Below are positions 36,482-44,258 of a stretch of DNA of 57,223 bases, piece by piece; position 1 is the first letter of the stretch; each line of letters starts with the position of its first letter. The DNA lies in NCBI GenBank assembly GCA_021810205.1, contig JAJZJC010000006.1:1-57223 (forward strand), written 5' to 3'. The position numbers and the translations under genes are program-made. This DNA comes from Actinomycetes bacterium. GTDB taxonomy: Bacteria; Actinomycetota; Acidimicrobiia; Acidimicrobiales; RAAP-2. The notes below the pieces were generated by a model, which was not told where the DNA came from, did no database searches, and was given only the letters and a program-made list of their open reading frames with translations.

Positions 36482-37369
36482 TCATGCAAGGCGGAGCCTC
36501 CGCGCGACGACGTCCTCGGCGACGCTCTCGAGCGGACGCTCGTGGCCGAAAGCGTAGGCCCGCAGCCGGAGCATCGCCTCGGTGACGCTCACGCCGAGCT
36601 GGACCGACACCATGCCCGCGGCGTTGTGCACGACGAAGTGGAAGTCGGCGTCCGCTTCGAGCGCTGCGGCCAAGCTCCCGAGCGGAGCACGGGCTTGGGT
36701 GTCGAGGACCCATGAAGCCACCAGGTTGGCGATCACCAGCGCGTCGGCGTGCTGGTCGTCGCCGAGATGCCCGGGCCGGTCCGTGTACAAGTCGAGCGCG
36801 CCGAGGCGAATGGCGCCGACCCGGAGCGGGAAGGCGAACACCGCCCGCACGCCGACCTGCAGGACCGGCGGCGCGAAGGCGGACCAGCGCACTTGCGCCG
36901 GAGCGGCGAGGTCCGGCTCGAGGACGACTCGGTCGTAGTTGTAGGCGTCCACGCACGGCCCTTCGCCGACGCTGTACTGCAACTCTTCGATCAGCTCGCT
37001 CACCTCGTTGGTCGCGCACAGTGACCCGTATGCCACATCTGCCGACATGAGCATCACGCCGGTGCCGTTCACCCCGAGGATGGCGGCCGCGGTCTGACAC
37101 AGCCCACGAGTGGACAACTCCGCTTCGCCGCCGGCGGACAACGCGGCCAGGATCCTCTCCAGGCGTTCACCGGCCACGAGGACACCGGGCACGAGGACGC
37201 CGGCCACGGGGCCACCGGCCACGAGGACACCGGGCACGGGGACGCCGGGCAGCTCCACTGCCACAGGTCGGAGGCATGTCCGGTCCACCCGCCCCTTCGT
37301 CGCCAGCGAGCGGAGCCCGGCCCGGATCCGACGCACCCACCAAGAGGGGGCCCGCGACGAGGCTGGCAC
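36482..37369 (-). CDS. GAF-ANTAR domain regulator with a repeat-expanded N-terminus
   Basis: Core from about residue 68: LERILAALSAGGEAELSTRGLCQTAAAILGVNGTGVMLM, YSVGEGPCVDAY, FAFPLRVGAIRLGALDLY (GAF), then HNAAGMVSVQLGVSVTEAMLRLRAYAFGHERPLESVAEDVVARRL (ANTAR, lacking the usual IEQAKG Lys cluster). Residues about 42-66 are a (V-x-G-V-L/V-A) repeat made by five 15-bp units (37171-37245). The true start is unclear: GTG 37369 gives 295 residues; GTG codons inside the repeat give a normal-length protein. Confidence 0.82.
   Translation of the reverse strand: MPASSRAPSWWVRRIRAGLRSLATKGRVDRTCLRPVAVELPGVPVPGVLVAGGPVAGVLVPGVLVAGERLERILAALSAGGEAELSTRGLCQTAAAILGVNGTGVMLMSADVAYGSLCATNEVSELIEELQYSVGEGPCVDAYNYDRVVLEPDLAAPAQVRWSAFAPPVLQVGVRAVFAFPLRVGAIRLGALDLYTDRPGHLGDDQHADALVIANLVASWVLDTQARAPLGSLAAALEADADFHFVVHNAAGMVSVQLGVSVTEAMLRLRAYAFGHERPLESVAEDVVARRLRLA
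37171..37245. repeat. Five tandem copies of a 15-bp unit in a coding N-terminus
   Basis: Units of the form CGGSCACGRGGMCRC, five in a row, in frame with the GAF-ANTAR gene. Because each unit carries a GTG codon on the minus strand, copy number would change both the protein length and the number of possible starts. Confidence 0.85.
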
Positions 37370-37837
37370 GTGAGCTCACGGCGCGCCGGGGGGACGGCGG
37401 CTGTCCGGTTGCATGGCCCAGCTGTTCAGCGGCATCTTGGGGTTCCAGCTCGCTGCGCTCGCATGCGATCGCCTGTCCTGCGCGCCGCTACGACGGCGCG
37501 ACGAGTGGTCCATGCACGTACGAGCGTACCTCCAGTCACGGCCAACGATGCCAAATCGGACCACGGCACTGCAGCGAGCACGATTGTCCCTTGCGGCCGG
37601 GCACTGCGACACTGCGACACTGCGACAACGCAGCGCGTACGCCGTCGTCATTGACACCACGTGCTGGACGCCACCAACTCGATGGCGCGGCTCGACGGTC
37701 TCCTTCGCCGTGCCTGGACCCCACCACGACTCCAACAAAGCCCGGAGTCGGTCTAGAATCCTCTGCAGGAAAGAGCTTCAGCTCAGCGTTGCTCCAGACC
37801 TCGGTGGCGCTCTCCGACGACTTCGGAAAGAGAGCTC
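37370..37837. other. Gene-poor region with a candidate operator and promoter
   Basis: No convincing gene. A small 9-bp repeat (ACTGCGACA, about 37605-37628). At 37727-37750 the inverted repeat CGACTCC-N10-GGAGTCG is followed four bases later by TAGAAT (37754-37759), a good -10 box 79 bp before the desaturase start; the repeat lies over the -35 position, where a repressor would act. Confidence 0.45.
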
Positions 37838-38878
37838 GTGCAGACCACCACTGTCGACGCGTCGAACGCCGGCTTCCAGGATCTTGCCCTCCAAGTACGC
37901 GCGGCTGGCCTCCTGGAGCGGCGACCGGGTTACTACAGCGTACGGATCGGTCTGACGATCGCCACCTTCGCCGCCGGCTGGGCGGCGTTCGTCGTCGTCG
38001 GAAACTCGTGGGCGACGCTCGGGCTCGCCGCGTTCTTGGGGGCAACGTGCACTCAGTTGGGCTTCATCGGCCACGACGCCGGGCACCAGCAGGTGTTCCG
38101 CTCACGAAAGGCCAACCGGTACCTCGGGCTCACGGTCGGCAACGTGCTCATTGGGCTGTGCTACGGGTGGTGGGTTCCCAAGCACAGTGCGCATCATGCC
38201 AACCCGAACGAGGTCGGGCGCGATCCTGACATCGGTGACGGCATCGCCGCGTTCGCTCCCACGGAGGGACCAGGCACCGCGCGCCGGAATTTCGCCTGGC
38301 TGCTCGCGCGATGGCAGGCACCGCTCTTCTTTCCCCTCATGGCGTTGCGAAGCGTCGGCATGCACGTATTGGGCATCCAGCATCTCCTCCACCGACACGA
38401 TCGGGTCGCGGCCGTGGAGGCACTTCTGATCGCTCTCCACATGGTGCTCTTCTTGACGGTGATCCTGCTGGTGCTCAGCCCGGCGAAGGCCATCGCATTC
38501 ATTGCAGTGGAACAAGCGGTGTTCTCTTTCTGGCTGGGCTGCAGCTTCGCACCCAACCACAAGGCGATGCCGATCATCCCATCCGGCGCGGCGATGAGCT
38601 TTGCCCGGCGCCAGGTCGTGACCGCCCGCAACATCGCCGGCGGACGGCTGACCACGTTCATGCTCGGTGGCCTCAACTACCAGATCGAGCACCACCTCTT
38701 CCCCTCCATGCCGAGGCCCAATCTGAGACATGCCCAGCGCCTCGTGAAGGAGTTCTGCGAGGCGAGCGAGCTCGGCTACTGCGAGACCAGCTTGTTCGAG
38801 TCGTTCCGGCGGATCATCCGCCACCTCGAGGCAGGCGGTCATGCAGCCGCTCTGGCTGTCGCGACGCCACAGCCCTGA
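37838..38878 (+). CDS. Membrane fatty-acid desaturase (acyl-lipid/acyl-CoA type)
   Basis: 346 residues with about four membrane helices and the three di-iron histidine boxes: GHDAGH (about residue 78), KHSAHH (about 114) and QIEHH (about 284). The layout is that of front-end/linoleoyl-CoA-like desaturases, which introduce a double bond using O2 and ferredoxin; QIEHH is typical of that group. GTG start after GGAAAGAGAG. Membrane fluidity control fits the cold-shock neighbours. Regiospecificity not predictable. Confidence 0.92.
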   Translation: MQTTTVDASNAGFQDLALQVRAAGLLERRPGYYSVRIGLTIATFAAGWAAFVVVGNSWATLGLAAFLGATCTQLGFIGHDAGHQQVFRSRKANRYLGLTVGNVLIGLCYGWWVPKHSAHHANPNEVGRDPDIGDGIAAFAPTEGPGTARRNFAWLLARWQAPLFFPLMALRSVGMHVLGIQHLLHRHDRVAAVEALLIALHMVLFLTVILLVLSPAKAIAFIAVEQAVFSFWLGCSFAPNHKAMPIIPSGAAMSFARRQVVTARNIAGGRLTTFMLGGLNYQIEHHLFPSMPRPNLRHAQRLVKEFCEASELGYCETSLFESFRRIIRHLEAGGHAAALAVATPQP

Positions 38879-38970
38879 GGATGCAACGAGCGACGTCGCA
38901 CCGGCTGCCCGCGTCCGATCTCGGTCCCGACCCACGCCGGGTGGGCCACCTCGATGCGCGAAGAGCCAAG

Positions 38971-39639
38971 TCATCTGGCTCCCATTGCGCCGGGCAAGCC
39001 CGGACGGCGCTCGCGCCGTGCTTGGGCAGTTGCAGCTTCGGCCACATCGTCGTGGAGACTGAACACTGCGCTCAGGCCGACGAGCGCGATGACCCTGCGC
39101 GGCAGTGGCTGCGGGCTCGCGAGATCGAACCAGGTGTGGCAGGCGATGGCGCGTTGTCGGGCGACCAGCAACGCTGTCAGACCGGCCGCCCCCAAGAACC
39201 CCACGCCGCTCAGGTCGCAGATGAGTCCTTTGGGGCGGCGGCGCAGGGCAGCGCCAAGGGCCTCTGAAAGTTGGTCGGCGGTGGCGATGTCGACTTCGCC
39301 GGTGACCGACACGACGACCGACGAGCCCATCGTCCACTTGGTGAGACCCAGGCTCGCTCGCGCGGTCCCGACGTGCCCGGGAGATCGGATGGCGGTGAGC
39401 CCACTCATGACGGCCCGCCCGTGCAGCCCCGGCCCTGCGCCGGGATGGGGGGCAGGGGCCCGAGAGGCGCGGGCCCGAGAGGCGCGGGCCCGGGGGAATG
39501 ATGTGCCGAGGAGCTGCCGTTCCGCACCCGAGCGAGGCACGGTATCGGAGAGCGCAGAGCTGACCATCGTCGCCTGCGAGCTGCGCGCTGGCTCCAGCGG
39601 CGCCGCAAGATCACCGACAAGATCACTTGGTTCTGCCAT
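38971..39639 (-). CDS. STAS-domain protein (anti-sigma factor antagonist type)
   Basis: 222 residues from the ATG at 39639, which has GGAGGAAGGGAG upstream; a shorter start at 39408 gives 145 residues with only the domain. STAS domain: SVVVSVTGEVDIATADQLSEAL, then GLICDLSGVGFLGAAGLTALLVA with the phosphorylatable-Ser loop DLSGVGFLG (the usual target is Ser in DLSGVxFLDSxG). The N-terminal extension contains a 15-bp repeat (RARASRARASRA, about 39451-39493). Such proteins release sigma factors from kinases and are dephosphorylated by SpoIIE/RsbU phosphatases like the KaiB-fused one at 5594. Confidence 0.85.
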   Translation of the reverse strand: MAEPSDLVGDLAAPLEPARSSQATMVSSALSDTVPRSGAERQLLGTSFPRARASRARASRAPAPHPGAGPGLHGRAVMSGLTAIRSPGHVGTARASLGLTKWTMGSSVVVSVTGEVDIATADQLSEALGAALRRRPKGLICDLSGVGFLGAAGLTALLVARQRAIACHTWFDLASPQPLPRRVIALVGLSAVFSLHDDVAEAATAQARRERRPGLPGAMGAR

Positions 39640-39867
39640 CTTCGTTGCTCCCTTCCTCCTGGGCGCCGCCGAGCACACCGCTCGGATCTGCGTCGCCAGG
39701 GTCTGGAGCAACGTTGTCGCCTGTCAGGGCCCATCCGGCCCGACCGCGCCTGCTATGTGCATTGCTAGCACCATTCCTGCGGTGATACAAGGCGGACACA
39801 ACATCGGTTCGGTCACTTCATGCGCGCGGCACGAGGTGGGAGCCACAGTGCTCAGAGCCACGTGTCG

Positions 39868-41715
39868 TCAGTCCTTGGCCAAGTGATATGGGATTCGCCC
39901 GACCGCCACGGTGCTCCGGCGGCGCAGCACATCGGCGAGGATCGCGCCGCGCTGGTTCTGCAAGAGCCGGTGCCGCCACTTGCGGGGCTCCACCTCGGGG
40001 ATGAGGACCATCACCTTGCGGTCTCGGACCTCGGCCGAGGCGAGGTACTCGAGCACTGGCACGGCGATGGAGCGGGTGTGCGGGCGCAGGACGACGAGGG
40101 GAACCCCGGGCTGCCATCGGTCCCACGCGGCCTGCAGGGTCGCGGCGCGCTCGTCGTCGAACTGGACGCTGAGCGCCACCACCTCATGTCCGAGCGAGAG
40201 CGCCGTGGCGATCGCGGACTCGGCCATCCGCGACACCGTCGCGACCATCACCACGATCAGACGATCCTCCGGCTGTGGTACCCCCGGCGTCTCACCGAGC
40301 CCGAGCTCGGTACCGACGTCGTCGTAGTAGCGCGCGATGCGAGAGAACAGCACGATCAGCGCGGGGATGGCGATCACGACGACCCAGGCGCCGCCGGTGA
40401 ACTTGGTCACCAAGAAGATGACCGTGGCCACGGCGGTCATCGCCGCGCCGGTGCCATTGAGCGCCGCCCGCGCCCACCAGTAGGGAGGGCGCTCCCGGTG
40501 CCAGTGCCGCACCAGGCCGGTCTGGGAAAGGGTGAAGCCGGTGAACACCCCGATGGCGAAGAGCGGGATGAGCGAGTTCGTGTTGGCGTTCACTGCGATC
40601 AGCAGCACACCCGCCAGCACGGCCAGGACGACCACGCCATAGCGGTAGACCGGACGGTCGGCTCGGAGCCCGAACACGTGGGGCACAAGGTTGTCTCGCG
40701 CCAGAAGGCTTGCCAGCACGGGCAGTCCGCCGAAGGAGGTGTTCGCGGCGAGAGCCAGGATGACCGTGGTCGACAGGTCGACGATGTAGTAGATCGCCCC
40801 CCTGCCAACCGACGCGCCGGTGATCTCGCTCAGGACGGTCTGGCTGGCCTCTGGGGAGATGTGGAAACGCACCGTGAGCAACGCAAGGCCGAGCAGCATC
40901 GTGCCGAGGATGCCCCCAAGCAGCACCTCGGTGCGCATCGCCCGCCTTGCCTGGGGGGCACGGAACGCCGGGACGTCGTTCGCGATGGCCTCTACGCCGG
41001 TGAGCGCGCTGCATCCCGCGGCGAATGCCTTGAGGAGGAGCAGCACCCCGACCGCCGCAGCCACCTTGGGGACGACGGCCGGGTGGATGCCGGCGTTGGC
41101 GGCTGGGTGGGAGCGGAACAGACCGGCCACGATGACGACGTAGATCCCGGCGATGAACACCGCCGTCGGCAAGAGAAAGGTCCGGGCGCTCGTGGCAATG
41201 CCGCGCAGGTTGAGGGCGGTCAAGAGCGCCAGGAACCCGAGGGAGATGGTGAGGCTGTCCGGGCCGAGGGTCGGGAACGCCGACACGAGGGCAGCGACCC
41301 CTGCAGAGATCGACACGGCAACGGTCAAGACGTAGTCGACCACGAGCGATGCGGCGCCAAGACGGCTCGCCCGGGCACCGAGGTTGGCCTTGGAGACCGC
41401 ATAGCAGCCGCCGCCTTCGGGAAAGGCGGCGATGACCTGGCGGTACGAGAAGACGAGGATGACGAGGAGCACGACGATGGCGATCGTGATCGGCTCGATC
41501 TTGGCCAGCGCACCCGCGCCGGCCGTCGCCAGCACCACGAGCATCGCCTCGGGGCCGTAGGCAACCGAGCTGATCGCGTCCAGCGACAGCGCCGGGATGC
41601 CCTCGATGCTCGTGATCTGCCCCCGACCGTCACCCACCTCGCCCGCGACCACCCCGTCACCCACCTCGCCCGCAGCCGCACCGGCACGTTCTCGCCGGTT
41701 CGGCCTGATCGTCAT
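39868..41715 (-). CDS. KimA/YdaO-like APC-superfamily potassium transporter
   Basis: 615 residues. About 12 membrane helices beginning SIEGIPALSLDAISSVAYGPEAMLVVLA, the hallmark of KimA, then FPEGGGCYAVSKANLG, LTGVEAIANDVPAFR and others. A cytosolic C-terminal domain of about 150 residues follows (EDRLIVVMVATVSRMAESAIATALSLGHEVVALSVQF), as in the K+/H+ symporter KimA. Annotation in databases is often 'amino acid permease'. Start at ATG 41715; just after it a 24-bp repeat gives GEVGDGVVAGEVGDG (41628-41675). No c-di-AMP riboswitch fits the 142-bp upstream gap. Confidence 0.88.
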   Translation of the reverse strand: MTIRPNRRERAGAAAGEVGDGVVAGEVGDGRGQITSIEGIPALSLDAISSVAYGPEAMLVVLATAGAGALAKIEPITIAIVVLLVILVFSYRQVIAAFPEGGGCYAVSKANLGARASRLGAASLVVDYVLTVAVSISAGVAALVSAFPTLGPDSLTISLGFLALLTALNLRGIATSARTFLLPTAVFIAGIYVVIVAGLFRSHPAANAGIHPAVVPKVAAAVGVLLLLKAFAAGCSALTGVEAIANDVPAFRAPQARRAMRTEVLLGGILGTMLLGLALLTVRFHISPEASQTVLSEITGASVGRGAIYYIVDLSTTVILALAANTSFGGLPVLASLLARDNLVPHVFGLRADRPVYRYGVVVLAVLAGVLLIAVNANTNSLIPLFAIGVFTGFTLSQTGLVRHWHRERPPYWWARAALNGTGAAMTAVATVIFLVTKFTGGAWVVVIAIPALIVLFSRIARYYDDVGTELGLGETPGVPQPEDRLIVVMVATVSRMAESAIATALSLGHEVVALSVQFDDERAATLQAAWDRWQPGVPLVVLRPHTRSIAVPVLEYLASAEVRDRKVMVLIPEVEPRKWRHRLLQNQRGAILADVLRRRSTVAVGRIPYHLAKD

Positions 41716-41857
41716 CGCTGAGCCCGCGGCGCATCCCGCGTCACGGCAGCGAGCATGACGAGATGAGACCGCACCGGGTGATCCTGGCATGACCCGCGGG
41801 CCAAGTCGTGGTCAGCCGCGGCCCGACGCTTTGCGCAGTCGACTCAGGCGCAGCTGG

Positions 41858-42136
41858 TCACGAGAGCTGGCCGGTCAGCTCGTGGAGGTAACACCAGCTC
41901 CAGGTGTCACCCGGCATGACCGAGCGCATGACCGGGTGGCGCGTCTGGTGGTAGTGCTTGGTGGCATGCGTTCCCGGTGAGGAGTCACAGCAGCCGACAT
42001 GGCCGCAGTCGAGGCATTCTCGCAGCGCCACCCAGCTGGTCCCTTCGGCCAGGCACTCCTCGCAGGCGTCCGGGGTCCGCGGTGGGGGGAAGTCCACCAC
42101 TCGCAGCGCCTCGAGATGTTCGCAGGGTTCAGCCAC
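41858..42136 (-). CDS. UBP-type zinc-finger protein
   Basis: 92 residues. Cys/His set CEHL, CEECLAEGTSWVALRECLDCGHVGCCDSSPGTHATKHYHQTRHPVMRSVMPGDTW matches the bacterial single-domain ZnF-UBP family. GTG start at 42136. The role in bacteria is unknown; such genes often lie near ion transporters, as here next to KimA. Confidence 0.9.
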   Translation of the reverse strand: MAEPCEHLEALRVVDFPPPRTPDACEECLAEGTSWVALRECLDCGHVGCCDSSPGTHATKHYHQTRHPVMRSVMPGDTWSWCYLHELTGQLS

Positions 42137-42256
42137 GTTCAGCTCCGCGGTCGATCATGTGGCCGTCGAGCACCCGGGTCGGCGCAGGGCTCCGACATCG
42201 ATCACGTCCATTCCCCGTGCCTCGACGAGCAACACATGGTCTGCTCGGGCTGCTCG

Positions 42257-42877
42257 TCATCTGAGGAGATGAGCACCTGGAGCCTCTGGTCGTCCACCTC
42301 CCCGTCCAAGCAGACCACCACCGGCGGGGCGAAGGAGGTCGTGACCGAGCCGTCTCGGATCGCTGGGCGTCGCCGGTTCGGTGGTGGCGTGCCCGGCGGT
42401 CGCCACCCCGTGCCAGCGTTCCATCTCCCCGGCCAGGTCGAGATGGTCGGTGGGAGCGGAGCTCTCGTAGACACCCCAGTGGTCTCGCGGCAGCATCCAC
42501 ATCAGCTCGAACTCGTTGCCGTCGGGATCGGCGCCATAGACGCTCTTGGTGGCACCGTGGCTGGACTCACCGGTGTAGGCACCGGCGTCGAGGAGCGTCC
42601 GGCGGGCGGCGGCGAGCTCGTCGACGGTGTCGAGCTGCCAGGCCAGGTGGTACAGGCCGATGGCGCCGCGCCGCTTGGGGCCGCCCGCGGTTCCGACACC
42701 GAACAGCCCGAGATCGTGGTGGTTCCCCGATCGGGGGAGCCGCAGGAACGCGGCGTTGGCACGGGGTTCGCGGGCAATGGCCTCCATCCCGAACACCTCG
42801 GTATAGAAGCGGACCGAGCGCTCGAGGTCGGAGACGAAGAGCACCGCGTGGTTGAGGCGTACAGGCGATACAGCCAT
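42257..42877 (-). CDS. VOC-family (glyoxalase/extradiol dioxygenase-like) protein
   Basis: 206 residues. VOC fold at 1-about 135: RLNHAVLFVSDLERSVRFYTEVFGMEAI, HHDLGLFGVG, LYHLAWQLDTVDEL, YGADPDGNEFELMWML, with metal ligands His9, a central His and Glu. About 60 further residues, Gly/Arg-rich and without a domain, follow; the last 30 look like run-on sequence. Probably metal-dependent; substrate unknown. Follows a strong hairpin. Confidence 0.85.
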   Translation of the reverse strand: MAVSPVRLNHAVLFVSDLERSVRFYTEVFGMEAIAREPRANAAFLRLPRSGNHHDLGLFGVGTAGGPKRRGAIGLYHLAWQLDTVDELAAARRTLLDAGAYTGESSHGATKSVYGADPDGNEFELMWMLPRDHWGVYESSAPTDHLDLAGEMERWHGVATAGHATTEPATPSDPRRLGHDLLRPAGGGLLGRGGGRPEAPGAHLLR

Positions 42878-42895
42878 TGGGGTTCCTTCGGACAG

Positions 42896-42926
42896 GCCCG
42901 GGGCGGGATCGGATCCCGCCCCGGGC
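42896..42926 (-). terminator. Strong 14-bp hairpin between yceI and VOC genes
   Basis: GCCCGGGGCGGGAT, loop CGG, ATCCCGCCCCGGGC: a perfect 14-bp stem with a 3-nt loop, 48 bp after the YceI stop and 18 bp before the VOC start. It should end yceI transcription and would block read-through into the VOC gene; it could equally serve as an attenuator. Confidence 0.75.
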
Positions 42927-42974
42927 TCAGGTGAACGGTCTTGACGTGGCGAGCGGTACCCGCTCGGCGCTCGC

Positions 42975-43541
42975 TCAGGCGGCCTCGGCGCTGCGGATGG
43001 CGGACACCTCGAACTCCAAGGTGACGTTCTCGCTCACGAGCACGCCGCCGGCTTCGAGCGCTGCATTCCAGTTGACGCCCCAGTCCTTGCGGTTGACCGT
43101 CGTCGTTCCTTCGAAGCCGATCCGCTGGTTGCCGTAGGGGTCCACCGCGCTGCCGGTGTACTCGAAGTCGACGGTGACGGGGCGGGTGACCCCCTTGATG
43201 GTCAGGTCACCGGTGACCCGGAAGCGAACGTCACCGGTCTGCTCGACGCTGGTCGAGGAGAAGGAGATCTCCGGGTAGGTGTCCATGTCGAAGAAGTCGT
43301 TCGAGCGCAGATGGGCATCGCGATCCGCGTTGCGGGTGTCGATGCTCGCCGCCTTGATCGAAAGAGCCAGCTTCGAGTCCGCCGGGTTGGCGGCATCGAA
43401 GTAGCCGGAGCCGTCGAACTCGTTGAACGAGCCGCGCACCTTGGTGACCATGGCATGGCGGGCGACGAAGCCGATCCGGCTGTGGGCGGGGTCGATGGTG
43501 TAGGTGCCAGTCAGGGTGGCGGGGATGGTCGGGGTGCTCAT
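42975..43541 (-). CDS. YceI-family lipid-binding protein
   Basis: 188 residues, full YceI beta-barrel: GTYTIDPAHSRIGFVARHAMVTKVRGSF, SIDTRNADRDAHLRSNDFFD, EISFSSTSVEQ, VTGDLTIKGVTRPVTVDFEY, DPYGNQRIGFEGTTTVNRKDWG. Binds isoprenoid or amphiphilic ligands. No signal peptide, so cytosolic, as in many actinobacterial members. AAGGAG before the ATG. Divergently transcribed from a MarR regulator, a frequent arrangement, so probably repressed by it. Confidence 0.94.
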   Translation of the reverse strand: MSTPTIPATLTGTYTIDPAHSRIGFVARHAMVTKVRGSFNEFDGSGYFDAANPADSKLALSIKAASIDTRNADRDAHLRSNDFFDMDTYPEISFSSTSVEQTGDVRFRVTGDLTIKGVTRPVTVDFEYTGSAVDPYGNQRIGFEGTTTVNRKDWGVNWNAALEAGGVLVSENVTLEFEVSAIRSAEAA

Positions 43542-43619
43542 GGGGCTGCTCCTTCATGTAGTGGACGTGTCGTACAACATGGATGACAGATCAACTATTC
43601 CGGCCCATAGACTCGAGCC
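43542..43619. promoter_or_regulatory. Divergent promoter region of yceI and marR with candidate operator
   Basis: For marR: TGACAG (43584-43589), 18 bp, TAGACT (43608-43613), six bases, ATG: a leaderless promoter. TGTCGTACAACA (43568-43579) is an imperfect palindrome, itself inside CATGT...ACATG arms, and lies in the core of the yceI promoter region; the likely MarR binding site. Confidence 0.55.
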
Positions 43620-44129
43620 ATGAGCGAGGTCCGATGGCTCGACGAGCACGAGCAACGAGCATGGAGGGCGCTGCAGTTCATGCATCTGCGTCTCAGCGGC
43701 CGCCTGGCCGCCGACCTGGCTGCCACCTCCGAACTGTCCTACCCCGACTACCTGGTGCTCGTCGCCCTCTCCGACCAGCCCGACGGCCGCGCCCGGCTGT
43801 TCGAACTGGCCGAGGTCCTCGGCTGGGAGAAGAGCCGGCTCTCCCACCAGGTCACCCGCATGACCGGGCGGGGCCTGGTGAAAAAGGAGCGCTGCGACGG
43901 CGACCGCCGCGGCGCCTTCGTCGTGGTCACCGCACCGGGCCACAAGGCGATCGAGGCGGCCGCACCCCACCATGTGGCGCTGGTGCGCCGCTTGTTCATC
44001 GAGCCGCTCACCCCCGGCGAGCTCGACGCCATCACCACCGCCGCCGAAAAGGTCCTCGCCGTGCTCGCCGCAGAGAGACTCGGCGGCGGTCATGATGGTG
44101 CTCGTCGGGAGGAACGTCCCGCTGGATGA
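43620..44129 (+). CDS. MarR-family transcriptional regulator
   Basis: 169 residues. Winged helix with LFELAEVLGWEKSRLSHQVTRMTGRGLVKKERCDGDRRGAFVVVTAPG (recognition helix and the DR-GA wing). Dimer helices at both ends. Likely represses yceI and perhaps itself and the pirin/FUSC genes downstream. The ATG is six bases from a -10 box, so the mRNA appears leaderless. Confidence 0.92.
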   Translation: MSEVRWLDEHEQRAWRALQFMHLRLSGRLAADLAATSELSYPDYLVLVALSDQPDGRARLFELAEVLGWEKSRLSHQVTRMTGRGLVKKERCDGDRRGAFVVVTAPGHKAIEAAAPHHVALVRRLFIEPLTPGELDAITTAAEKVLAVLAAERLGGGHDGARREERPAG

Positions 44130-44135
44130 CGTGCA

Positions 44136-44195
44136 GTCGGCGATGCCAGAGTCGGTGATGCCAGAGTCGGTGATGCCAGAGACGGTGATGCCAGA
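44136..44195. repeat. 15-bp tandem repeat just after marR
   Basis: Four copies of GWCGGTGATGCCAGA plus a partial fifth, beginning 6 bp after the marR stop codon. Confidence 0.87.
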
Positions 44196-44258
44196 GACGG
44201 TGGCGAGAGGCGGCCGGGCCGTGATCCATCGGGTCCTTGCCTCCCCGACCGAGCGCCG

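Noticed and set aside
37370-37837. Possible transposase remnant or small genes
   Set aside because: Several short frames exist on both strands, but none has a recognisable motif, ribosome site or terminal inverted repeats.
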